The notes under the pieces are model-generated. The model saw only the letters and a list, made by a program, of their open reading frames with translations. It did not search any database and was not told the DNA's origin. The position numbers and the translations under genes are program-made. From Boesenbergia rotunda (lineage: Eukaryota; Streptophyta; Magnoliopsida; Zingiberales; Zingiberaceae): DNA of 64,000 nt. Shown one piece after another: positions 46,976 to 58,652 of the stretch. The first letter of the stretch is position 1, and every line of letters starts with the position of its first letter. The stretch spans positions 148,734 through 212,733 of the forward strand of contig JAGFNQ010006399.1 in assembly GCA_024364735.1 (NCBI GenBank), read 5' to 3'.

Positions 46976-47956
46976 TGTTGGAACTTGACCGAATAACTAG
47001 AGGGGGGTGAATAGCCGGTTGTCGGACTTTCGTCGGTTCTTTCTACAAGTATTAGCTTAACACAAGCGGAAATAAAATAAAACAATGAAAATTCAAATAC
47101 AAACGCTAACACTTATCATTCACATAGTTCGGAGATTGCTTGCTCCTACTCCACGGCTTGTCCTTGAGGTGGACGATCCCTTAATCCTTCAGTGCATTAG
47201 TCTTCGGCAATCTCCGGCTAGAGCTTTCTCCTTCTCGATGGAGAACAACCTCTCACAAGACACTCTTCCCCTTTACAAGAATGAGAATTAGGGTTAGGAG
47301 ATGAGCTTTGGGAGTTTTGAGCACTTGATCAAGAATGTTTATCACTGAACAGCTAACCTCTTTCAAGTCTCAAAGCCCCTCTTTAAATAGAGGAGAAAGT
47401 TATTAACAAAATAGCTCAGCCCCAACACCAGTCGATTGCATCCAAGCCCAGTCAATTGGTGACATTCAACTGCTAGCTAACAACTAGCCAAACAGTTAGT
47501 TTTTCAAAGCATCAGTCGATTGGTTCCAACCCTAGTCAATTGATCTTTTTGTGAGTTTCACTCAACACTGCCAGTTGACTGCTTTCTTCGCAAGTCAACT
47601 GTCCAGCTTACAAACTCACTCTCAATCTCTCCGGAGTTCATCCTTCGCGTATGCCTTGAAGTCCACTTCACCAGCTTACCCCTTTAAAGTTCTCTTCCTT
47701 TGGCTCTCGTCCCTCGAATACACGCAAGCTCGCGGTTTGTCTCCATATCATCCTTCACATGTGCCTTTGAAGTCCTCTTCCTTTAGCTCTAGTCCCTTGG
47801 ATGACTTCACTCCGTTGTTCCTCATATGTGGTTCACCAAGTCCGACATGACTTAAACACACACATCAAACCAATATGAAAACCTAACTTAATCATATTGA
47901 CACACACATCAAAATCCATGATCGTACTGATCAAACTTGGGCCGATTGCACCAACA
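46976..47956 (-). mobile_element. Solo LTR of SIRE-like copia
   Basis: The ends are TGTTGG...CCAACA and the length is 981 bp. The flanks TAAGA and TGAGA match in four of five positions, an imperfect duplication. The minus-strand start TGTTGGTGCAATCGGCCC matches the LTR at 6833. CAGTCGATTG/CAGTCAATTG palindrome-like motifs lie at 47430-47600. Confidence 0.8.
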
Positions 47957-47961
47957 TGAGA

Positions 47962-48312
47962 TTCATACATCCGTTAGCTGCTCCGAACTTGACATAACTC
48001 ATAACATATCTCTATTATCGCTCTGAATTTTCTTCTTCAACTGTGTTTGCAGACATTATCGAAATACCTTTATTCTCTGAAATATGCTTCTTTATCTCTG
48101 AACAATCTCTCATCATATGATCATTGCCTTTACACTTATAACACGTGATCACCTTCTTCCTTCTCGACATAAAATGGGTCATGTTGTCACTGTCTGATCC
48201 ATACCCAATTTTGCTCTTATCATTCTCTTGGTTACTATTCACCACAAGTCTTTCTTCTTGAAAAACTTCATCACTTGATTTCGCCCTCAAATGAAAGCCC
48301 AATTAAGCACTT
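47962..48312 (-). pseudogene. Copia B: gag C-terminus with zinc knuckle
   Basis: The fragment holds a complete CCHC knuckle CYKCKGNDHMMRDCS at about 48145-48100 with basic residues before it, and ends in the expected acidic linker. The N-terminal capsid part is lost at 48312. Confidence 0.8.
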
Positions 48313-48314
48313 AT

Positions 48315-49078
48315 TGTGGGATCATTGTGATCGATAGAGGGGGTGAATATCGATAACGTCTTTTTCGGAAATTAATCGGGAGTAAGCACAACGGAAATAA
48401 AAGACTTCGCAAGATAAAACAAAGCTAACACAGTTTGTTTTACTTGGTTCGGAGTCTATGACAGCTCCTACTCCAAGGCCCACGATCCATGACCGTTTTC
48501 ATTGGGTAATACTATAAGTCGAAAAATGATGTACAAGTATAATGATTTAAGTACAGAACTGAATTGAAAGCTTTATACCAACGACACTTAAGAAGAAGAG
48601 CAGAACTTGTTAGAGCGGCGTGTCATCGATCTTGAACGTTGTTGGCCCAGAAAACATGAGCACGAAAGCTTATCGTAGTGTTTTCGAGTGCTTGAGTTGA
48701 TGTCTGAAGCAAAGGGGGTGAAACCCCATTTAAACTGGATCTCAGGCGTCTAATAGACTATAGGGGTACCCTACACGTCATCGGATCAGCCACGTCCTTA
48801 TTCGCAGACTCGGCCAACTTTTATCCTGTTTTGGGCACCTGGGATCACTAGGGCGCCTGGGAGCAGTGAGACACTTGGGAGCTGACGTGGTACTTCCAAC
48901 CAATGAACACCAACTCAGCTTCAGAACCTGCTAAGAAAACCCCTATAGGGTACCTGAGTCCTCTCAGGCGCCTGGGTTCTCGGATGCCTGAGCCCTCTCA
49001 GGAACCCCTGATCGTAGCAGCTGGTTCCTTTAGCCTGCAACCAAGGTTAGTCCAAGAACATAGTATAGTAAGGTAAAT
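48315..49078 (-). mobile_element. LTR fragment of a SIRE-like family
   Basis: The left end TGTGGGATCATTGTGATCG with AGAGGGGGTGAATATCGA matches the 3'-end layout of copia LTRs here (compare 27720-27770). GGGCGCCTGGG-type motifs lie at 48750-48990. The right part is cut by the LTR fragment at 49080. Confidence 0.6.
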
Positions 49079-49079
49079 A

Positions 49080-49260
49080 TGTCACGACCCCAGAGGCACA
49101 TGCTTCCTCGAAATCGGGCAGCATCTCCCCTGTACAGCAGAAAATATGGGGCAATAATACATACATCTCACCATAAAAGATGGCTCAGCCATCATAACAG
49201 AAAATAAAACATCACCACGCAGTTATATATCAATATAAAAGATAATGGGTGGCTCAGCCA
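49080..49260 (-). mobile_element. 3' LTR remnant (last 181 bp)
   Basis: This interval is nearly identical to 52202-52382, starting TGTCACGACCCCAGAGGC. Beyond 49260 the two copies diverge abruptly. It is read as the surviving end of the 3' LTR of the minus-strand element whose 5' LTR starts at 52202. Confidence 0.75.
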
Positions 49261-49420
49261 TAATACAATTACTCATCTTTCAGCCATAACAACTCTCTGC
49301 ACTCAACTCATAAACGCTACTCAGCAACTCATGAACCATCCCGTGATCTCTGGTTTCAGTAGCTCTCCAAGACACTATCATACACAAAAATTAGACCTCT
49401 CTGCTATCTCATGTCAAACG

Positions 49421-49582
49421 CTAATTTCCAGAACAAATCTCCCTCAAATCCTTGTCTGATATGACCCAATTTGACTGCTTCTGATACATATCATCAAAGG
49501 CCTCATTGAAATCTTTCAGCCGCTGCTTCACAAAATTCGGAGCCTTTGCTCTACCACCAGAGAACAATATCAATCCTCCTCT
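49421..49582 (-). pseudogene. EXO70 exocyst subunit gene fragment
   Basis: A 53-codon minus-strand stretch reads LILFSGGRAKAP, then VKQRLKDFNEAFDDMYQ, then KQSNWVISDKDLRE, and then meets a stop. This matches the C-terminal third of plant EXO70 proteins (the SGG..A..KxRLKxFN..F and QSxWVxxDxxLR blocks), which tether secretory vesicles to the plasma membrane as part of the exocyst. Neighbouring EXO70 sequence is absent on both sides. It sits inside the LTR-bounded region 49080-52202, consistent with capture of a gene fragment by a retroelement. It is not functional. Confidence 0.65.
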
Positions 49583-52183
49583 GCTCAGCCGAGGAGGAAG
49601 TTTCCCTCTACTTTCCCTCGATTTAAATCTGAGAATCAACTACAATCGATCAAACTTATCAATCACGTAGAGCACTCGACCATAAAATCACTAACACCTA
49701 GTGTATATCAAATGATCAATAGTCAATCACCACATTTATCAACATCGCCCATGAATCACCAATCTCTAATTAACAAATCGTAACTTCATAAATCCACAAA
49801 TGATCCATCAAAAATTTTACGTATCACAAAGATACATTTTCATGATATCCACCATTTCCATACCATCTTCAACCAAAATTTAACTAGATGGTTCTTTGAA
49901 AGTGAAAGTTATGTATCCATCCACATTCACGACTAATAAATCAAAAATATCCACTAGCGTATCCTCAAAATATAATACATCACAGAGATTCATCAATCTC
50001 GATCATTCCTTGAAACATAAATCAAAATTAACTTCAGCTCATAATCCTTACAACTCATCCAACTACAAAACCTACGATTCATAATTTAATTTGATCAACA
50101 AAATTCTCAACTTATAAATCTGCTCACTGCAGAACACTTCTACATCAAAATACTTTATCTCCAAACAAGTTTGCTATCAACCAACAGTTCGGACAAGCAT
50201 CACCTCGTCGACTCCTGTATCTTTTAGTCAGTCATCTCTTTCCCATGAATGAGAGAATAAAAGGATCAATACAGGTGGAACAGGGACAAGTATTTGTGCC
50301 AAACCCAATACATTTTGGTCATGCTAATCAGCACCAATCAACATTTTAAACTTTATGATTTTATGTAGCTATAGAAACTAAAATGACAATGCAACACATG
50401 AATTACACTAGCAGATTGTAGTCTCTATAATAAAGTTGGCTGCCAAGCTCTTTAGAAAGGAAGTATTGGTAAAACTTTTAAAATAGGAGAAATTAGCAAT
50501 TTCCACAATTATTTAAAACTGAAGTTATGTATGAATAAAGCTTTTAAAGATTAACTTGTAAAAATGATAAGAATAAAGCTCAGTATGCATTGGCTTGATG
50601 ATTATCGAGTTTCTAACAGAACTCATTGTGAAACAGAGATGCACGAATTTAGAGGTTGCACTTGGAACATTTAAGCTCTAAGAGCATGACTACCAACTGG
50701 TAAACATTCATGAATGTCTTCACATTAAAACATTGAAAAACCTCTTTGTTTAGATCCAGTTAACACTGTCATTATTTCAACTAGCAAACATAAAACATAT
50801 AAATCATAACTCAAAATTGGCAAACCGAACATTACCAATAATTTAAATATACGACACCCTAATTAGATGATCATTCCACAATAGCAATATGTCTTAATTC
50901 AAATTTGTTTCACCATGAATCAACTCTTAACTCGATCAATCTTCTTGAGATCAAATCGACTAATTTCAATACAAACTCACAACACAACATCAAAACCAGT
51001 CACATGATGCTCCATGAAACATGATGTTACACCACACAATAAAAATGAAACTAAACCTCTTCATCCCAATCATAAGAATACGTTGGATCAACTATCTTTT
51101 CTAGCCATCATGAGAACCTCAATCTATTAATATACTCAAGATACCTACTAAGAGATACACAAGGTTAAATCGAGAATTTGATTAAATATGCATATGCCTA
51201 GAATGTCTCTAACTTTTAATGCTACGAGGCTAAGCAAGTAAATATATTTAGTACACTAGACTAAGACTGAGAATTGCAGGGTGTGTAATAAAAATAGATG
51301 CCAATTTACTAATACAGCGAACCTATGTCTATATAACCTTAAACAAGATAATGTAAATAATGAATAGGATAACCATCAAAGATATATCTTACTTACTCAT
51401 CGCCCAGAGAAAATGACACCATGAGCATGAATTTTAACTAATTTTTATGATTTGGGATCTACAATGCACCCTTCCAAATTTTCCAACAAGTACTAACAAC
51501 CTAAGGGTCGAAAACTCTATAAAACAGAGTATATAAGTCCTCTACTAACCCAGACAACAAGGGTATAAAGCTTTATCCATCACCAAGTTGGTAGTAGTCG
51601 ATGCTAGTTAAACTCATAATATGATAGGAGTTAAAATTGTAATCCTTTATCTCCGACAATTTATTGACAGATTCAAACCCCGCTTTTCGACTCATCAATC
51701 GACCCTACAAGAGAATCAATAATCTCTTCATCTAGGTCAAATCCCCAACGAATCAACTATTCGCTTTCATGATTTACCTTGACCACAAATATGAGTAAGA
51801 CTAATTAACTATATGCTTTCAGGCTAATATACAAACACTGAATTACTATTAAACAAGTGTAGGAGCGGATTCACAATCCAACTAATTTGGAAAATATCAT
51901 CCAAACCTAAACTAGATAGTTAATACCAAATATAGTATGATCACTAAAGACATACCTCTTGCAGCCTGGAGAGATCTCGTCGCTGCCAAGTCCCATCACA
52001 ACCATAACCAGAAAAGGACTCCGGAAAAATAAATCAGTAAAATACAGATAGACCTCGTAAAACAATACAACCTCGTCAACCCTTAAGAAAAAAACTCCGC
52101 AAAAATAAACAAATCTGTAACATACAGATTGACCTCGTAAAACAACTCCGTAAACCCACATACACCAAAACATCGCAAAACTT
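49583..52183. other. Non-coding interior of the minus-strand LTR element
   Basis: No gag or pol is recognisable. The sequence is AT-rich without long frames. Two diverged copies of a roughly 75-bp unit with 'cagatagacctcgtaaaac' lie at 52015-52165, near the primer site. The region would be the interior of a LARD-like, non-autonomous element. Confidence 0.5.
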
Positions 52184-52196
52184 GGCTCTGATACCA
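52184..52196 (-). other. Primer-binding site (tRNA-Met type), minus strand
   Basis: On the minus strand it reads TGGTATCAGAGCC, 5 bp after the LTR end TGACA at 52202. This fixes the LTR to the right as the 5' LTR of the minus-strand element. Confidence 0.9.
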
Positions 52197-52201
52197 AAAA
52201 T

Positions 52202-53146
52202 TGTCACGACCCCAGAGGCACATGCTTCCTCGAAAATCGGGCAGCATCTCCCCTGTACGGCGGACAATATGGGGCAATAATACATACATCTCACCATAAA
52301 AGATAACTCAACCATCATAACAGAAAATAAAACATTACCACGCAGTTATATATCAATATAAAAGATAATGGGTGGCTCAGCCACCTTAAACATAAAAGAA
52401 ATCACAACTAACGAGAACCCAAATGTCTCCGTGATAATAATAACAAAACTGGTCCGCTAACTGATAAACGAATAAAATGTGAAAAAACTGAACTCCATAC
52501 CGAAGTAAAACAACTAAACCAAATTGTGGAAAATAACTAAACTCCGGGGACTGGCGACTGGATCCTCTCCTGGCTCCAAGAAATACGACTACCTGCTATC
52601 TGAAACAACAAAAAAGAAAGCAGGGGTGGTGAGTCCGGGCGGACTCTGCGGGTATATGAGTAGACAATAAGCATGGCATAATAAAGGATATAATATGTAG
52701 AGAATCCAACAGGGTACAGTCCATAAGAAATATAGGAACCTAAACATGCATAACATATATAGAACCACAGGTTATAAAACCGAATAACAATTAAACAAGC
52801 GTAAAATAACTCAACAACAATAAAACCAGGATATAGATGCATGTCAATCATGTGCAACAACCATAGCTCATATAAGTGCATCAAACACAAGCAAATGCAA
52901 TAAATAAATACGTATGCATATGATGCAATGACATGTGTCACCCCTGACGCCAGTCAAGCCGTCAACACATCCCATCTGTGTGACCGAGTGGGTAGGGCTG
53001 TGACAACTGTACTACTCCAACAACAACCACAGAAGGTGTGGTTGAGTGGACAGGATGCTGGGGAGTCCACACTCCAGACCCCGGTACATCGGGGGAGCTA
53101 TCAACAGCTACAATAACCCTCGAAAAATAACGGTGAGGGTGAGCCA
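52202..53146 (-). mobile_element. 5' LTR, inner part (continues at 63884)
   Basis: It runs from TGTCACGACCCC to the insertion point of the gypsy element at 53146 and continues at 63884-64000. The duplicated AGCCA at the junction joins the two parts. The segment at 52540-53000 resembles, inverted, the remnant at 29750-30120. The ORF at 52537-52941 is not a gene. Confidence 0.8.
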
Positions 53147-55876
53147 TGATGGACCCGGAATAGGTGTCACGAAAGTGTGGGTCTCAAAATTTAGATGTGT
53201 GTAAACTGGAAACCCTTTTTGCAATCAAAGAATAAAAGCGTAGTAAATGGGCCACATGTCGTATTTTTCCTAGGGCTAGTTGAGAGTTTGTTTGATTCGA
53301 GCTCGTGTTTATGTGTCGTTGATGTTTTGGGGTTTCAATTAGAATTGGGTTTTGGGGTTGCAAACATGAAATGAAATCGTATGAAATTAAGGGAACTTAG
53401 CTAATAAGCTAAACAAGTGATGACAATCAATAACTCAACCAATGGACAATTTATCCAACTAATGCAACCTTGTCAAATTTGGAAATCAAAGATGTTATCT
53501 AATCAAATCTGATTTCGACTAGCACTAATGCAAAGAACTTCTTTAGTAATTATTACTCCAAACGAATTAAATGCAATTCAATCTTTAACCAAACTGGTAC
53601 ACAATCATTGACAAGACTTCACTTGATACAAAGTGCAACAATTTAACAAACTTGATACCAAATTAAGAAAGATGATGTGCCAACAAGGATCTGATACTAA
53701 GTGCAACACTATCATTTGACAATTTCAGAATTGGACTGATCAAAACAGGGACAAGTTTAATTCAGAAACATTGCAGAATCTTGACACAACAAATCTGCCG
53801 AATTGTAGAAATAAACTGCAGGATTTTCAGAAATGCAGGGAGGAAATTCGGCTGCAACTTAGATGCAAGTCAACCAAGCAACAACAACAAGCTGGAATTG
53901 ATACACTGATCTACAATTCAGAAAAGCTTAAGAATGGCTAATGATATCTTGGCACGAATTCAGATTTGCTAAGCTGTAATTGATACAAAACGAACTGATG
54001 TGCAGAAATGGAGTCTAATATGCAAGAAAGGGCTGATACATAAGTTGGAAACCAATTCAGAATCTGATATCCATTGCTATGGAATTAAACAAACTGCACG
54101 CGAGTTCAGAAGTAAGAACTAAGCTCACTTGACTCAATTTCAGAAATAAGAAGATGAGGTTTGCAGAAATTAAATCTAGATGGCAAAATTAGAACTTGAA
54201 TGGCAGGACTGGAATTCAGAAATGCAGAAACGTTGACTGCAGAAATGAAACTTCGAACCAAAAGCAAAACAAACCAAGCAACTGAAAACGAATGCGCATA
54301 ACCAATGTTTGGAAAAGATTAAAGCTGCAGAAACTGTAATCGGATTTGCAGAGTTGAAATCTGAAAGAAGGCAGAAATCAGAACATGAAGTGCAGGATTT
54401 AGAAACCGAATGGGATACTAAATCAAACTAAGCAACTGAGATCGAAATTACCAAACTAATATCAAAAACGATTCAGAATATAAACTAGACTACTGATATA
54501 AAATGCAGGATTTAAAGGACTGATACTGCAGAAACTAAGGGCTGATACGCATGCAACAAAATGGAACGCAAGCTGTAAACTGAACGGGAATTGCAGGAAA
54601 ACTAACATTAAATCTGAGAGTTCACTAACAAGCAATCTAGTTACTCAACTTGAAGAATTTAAACCTAATTAAGCAGAACAATGAAGAAAACGAAATTATG
54701 GCAGCTAATACAAAAAGTTCAGAAATGAAACACTTCAGAATTGAAATTACAGCTACAAATCGAAAATTCAAGAAGAAATCTAAGCCTCAATCACTCTCTT
54801 AGGTCAAGAACTCCTTGTTCATCACGCAAGGGTGAGCCTCGAACCCGTAAGCTCAGCAAATCAATGGAAAACTCAATCTGCGATCCATTCCAGCTCAGCT
54901 CTTCCCAATTCTGAAAATTCCATTCGAATCCTCCAATCCAGCTGCTTCCAAATGCGATGGTGATTCGGGGATGGTCAGAGCACTCTAGGGAACCCCTCCA
55001 GATAGCTCCGGTGGATGGAAATGGAGCACAGCTGAAATCGAAGGCTTCAAATAGCAGAGCCATGGAAACCTCACAACAGCTCTGTTTCTTGGCAATTTAG
55101 AGCTGGAACTTCACTGACAATACGTCCCCAATGACCTAGCAATTGATCTAAACAGAAAATTGAGGGGTCACGCCGCTTGGATTGAAGAACTAGCTAAAGA
55201 AAACTTAGAACACGCGAAGAAGATGGACTGTGCAGCGGAGACGCGACGAGGAGAAGTGTGGAAAATTTTTGATTAAATACTTAACAATGGACGGCCCAGA
55301 TTGATTTGAGAAAATCCAACGGCTGATCTTCATCTGATCTGAACCAAACTTTGATGATATTGATCAAGGGTCAGGATCTGCCTCGTGGTAGCTCGGATCC
55401 TCCAGATTTGCATCGGATGGCTCAGATCAACCTGATCTTTGAATGGACAGTCTAGAACCCTCTTGGCTTGATCCAACGGTGGGATGATCTCTGATTGGGA
55501 TGAAAGTCTCAGATCTTGATCTCAGTACTTGATCAGCCCTAACCCTAGCTCGGATTGCCTCAGATGATCCCAGATGGCTCAGATCTAGCCGCTTTTGAAT
55601 CGGACGGCCCAGATTAATCCGAAGCTTGATAACTCGATCCGGGTCCACTTCCGACTCAAGTTTGACCCAGTATGCCCTAGGTCCATGATCCTTTCATGCC
55701 TACAAAAATAGATCAAAAATTTAGTGGCCAAATAATCCAAATATGTACAGATTTGCAATTAAGTCCAAAATAAAAGCAAGTCCTAGAACCTAAGGTAAAT
55801 TCACAATTAAGCAAGTAAAACATGGGTCAAACATGGATTTTAGCAACTAAAATAATCAATAAAATGATACTTATCA
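53147..55876 (-). repeat. 3' LTR of the non-autonomous element
   Basis: On the minus strand it starts TGATAAGTATCATT directly after the purine tract AAGTGTGGGGGAGT (55877-55890) and ends GGGTCCATCA. Open frames at 54791-55063 and 55427-55648 have counterparts in the other LTR but no domain. Confidence 0.93.
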
Positions 55877-58652
55877 ACTCCCCCACACTTAAGCTTGAGC
55901 GTCTCGCGAAAACACTAAGTATGTATCCCTTAGATTTCCTTAAGCATAATTAGAAGCAATTGAAAAGAAATTACCTAAGGTTGTCACTTCTCAAAAATCT
56001 AAACACTATGGATTAGTATCTCGTCCTTAAATCAACAACTTAGCCTTTTCATCCTTCATGAGTCATTGAGATGAATTTAACTCACTAGCCTTTCAAGGAA
56101 AATTTTGGTGACTCTCTCCTTAAGTTCTAAGTTGATGATGGAAATGGAGCTCACTCAAATACACATGCTTTTTGCACTACCATAGGCTTGCTTGCTATCT
56201 AATTTCCACCATTATTCATGATTAGGATCAATATCTACAAAAACAAGTGAAAACATAGAAAATGGTAAGAAATGGAGTAAAAGCCAAGAAAATGGAAAAA
56301 TTGATAAAGTGGGAGACTTGGTTGTTCAAAAATGTTTCCAATGTGCTTTGCTTCTCTTTACAGTCCTCTAGTGATATCAAAAGTGTAAGGGAGTGAGGCT
56401 ATGGCATTGCCCTTCAAGAATTTGATGAAAAGTCTCCATTAGTTCCTTTGTGCCAATTGTACACCTTGCGTGCCAACTTTGCTTCCTTCATTCTTCTTTT
56501 CTGATTTTTTCCTCTTTTCCTTTCTCTCTAGTATAGTCATAATGTATTGGAACAAAGGATTGATTCAGATGAGGGAACTTCACTGATTTAAAATGTCGAA
56601 ACTCCAATGGTGTGCCACTTATCTCTTTTGTTTTCTTTCTCTTTTTTTTCTGCTTTTTCCTCTTTTGGTTCAGCTGTTAACTTTCTGTTTTTGGTCTCAT
56701 TTTATTCAATCATGTCGTGCTCAGCTCCCAAGTCCTTCTCAGAATCAACTCCAATCCATCTAGCAATTAAATGGTAGGGGAAAGTTCAAACAACTCAAAT
56801 AAAGAAATTGCTTCACAAATTTTTTTTTTCAAACTGTTTTCTTCTCTCTTTTTTTTCTTCTCACAAATCTTCTAATGGAGCACATTCGGATCAGAGTTTG
56901 TATCAGAGAGCTTGAGACTTCAAATAACGATTAGGAACAAAAATTTGGTGCTCCACATATATCCTTCACTAACTCTTGCAACTCCCTTTAGATACTTACC
57001 ACTCTAGTTGGCACACTCATTCACTTTCCTTTTTCTCTTTTTTTTTCTTTTTCCAGATCCACGGCATCATTGATTCTTCATCCTTGCAATTCTCTGAGTT
57101 TTCAAGGCAGTTACATCACCTAGTAGTGGAGAATGCCAATCCAAACTGTTCGGATTCCACTTCACTGCATGTTTTTTTTTCTGTTTTGATCTATCAGTCC
57201 TAGCAGCCACATTCCTTCCAATTCTGATCAGCAAAGGATGCACTCGACACTTTTTGACACATTTATATACTTGATATCTTGATTTACAACCTCGGAAACC
57301 CAATTTCAATTGCAAGTTGGTACAAAATTGCCTTCATAGCATTTCTACTGATTTTTCTTCTTTCATAACTGCATTTTCAGCTTAAGTATCAACTTGCTAC
57401 TCCCCAGAACCTCTTGGGCTTCGAGTGGATTTATTCTGAGTCCTTGTCAGCATTCCTTGCAGCAGCCACATTAGTTTCAAATCAATTCCTCTGCACTTCA
57501 ATTTCTGCACTACACAGATTTTTTTCCTCCTCTGTTTTGGCACAAATCCTCTGCAATGGTCTTAGATTTTCTGATTTTGGCACAAATTCTGCACAGATTC
57601 TCTGCCTTGATCAGATCTGGTCAGCTTAAAATTCAGACTCTATCAGATTGTTGCTGAACTTAGCTTCCACAATTCCAACTTCCCACTTCTTGATCCACAC
57701 TTCACTTCTTGCGTGCCAACTTGTCTTGGGTTTGTTTTCTGAATTTTTTTTCTGTTTTGCTCTCAATTTCAGCTCCACGGCAGAGTCATTGCAAAACTCT
57801 GATTTCTCAAAATAAATACATCACATAGTAATGGAAAGTTAAATGCTTCACTAGGTGAGTTGATACACTGCCATTTTTTCTTCTTTGATCTCATCCTTCC
57901 TTTTTGGCATTGATTTTTTTTCTTTGAAATGGTGCAGATTTTTTTTTCTTTGCTTGCCACTTAAATCTTCAAAATATGATAAGGAAGCTCGATCTCCAAT
58001 TGCTTCCATCTCTCTTGCTCATTCTTGGCACATGGAATTTGCAGAATTTTTTTTTCGACATGAATTGCCTCTTTGATATCAAATATTTCCAAAACACTAG
58101 TCACTCCCCCACACTTAATCCTTTGTCCGTCTCGGGCAAAGTAGCATTAAGAAACCTCCCAAACAACAAGTCCATAGAAAAGCAAGGGTAAGAGTAGGAG
58201 ATAAGTAAAGAAAAATAAAATAAACATGATTAGTGCTAAAAATTGATGTGGAAAGGAAAACAAATGGATTAGTCTCTATAGATGTGATCCAATCATTGAA
58301 ATATAATTTTGAAAGAACCTAAGCAAGTTCTAGAGTACAATAACATATGTGTATCACAAAAATAAGACTAAGTCTCACTAGGTGCAAATGATTCATCTCA
58401 AGTCATCAATTAAGAATATAAAACCAAGTAGTACTCAAGCATCCAAGAATTCATCCATTAGCTCAAACCTTAAGTTTTAACAACCAGATTTAATTTATTT
58501 TCAAGAGATTCTAAAATGACATGAAGATAACCTAGAGGGATACATTTATTTCTAATTATGCAAGAAACAAATTTCCAAGAAAACTAAAATGGTATCTACA
58601 ATGACTCCTAGTCATTCTACTCTACTCATGCATTTATTAGCAAGGACTCAAT
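55877..58652 (-). other. 3' non-coding region with polypurine tract
   Basis: There is no gene. Segments at 55890-56120 and 58220-58620 match the tail of the element at 2383-4571 in reverse complement, including 'acttgcttaggttctttc' and 'gagtactacttggtt'. Pyrimidine-rich plus-strand runs fill 56470-57070 and 57720-57960. Confidence 0.75.

Larger units (their letters stand above)
42661..48312 (-). mobile_element. Ty1/copia element B (Tork-like), minus strand, broken
   Basis: Order on the minus strand is gag (48302-48015), protease/pre-integrase (about 46949-46663), integrase core (46157-45912), RT (about 44318-43500), RNase H (about 43500-43050) and 3' LTR. Insertions are a solo LTR (46976-47956), a MITE (46158-46651) and a truncated Tat-like element plus LTR fragment (about 44330-45908). 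The 5' LTR is missing, replaced by another LTR fragment at 48315. Confidence 0.82.

Noticed and set aside
54791..55063. 90-codon frame in the LTR, with a relative in the other LTR at 62886-63071
   Set aside because: Both copies lie in LTRs of one recent insertion, so their similarity is not evidence of selection; the second copy is already shortened.
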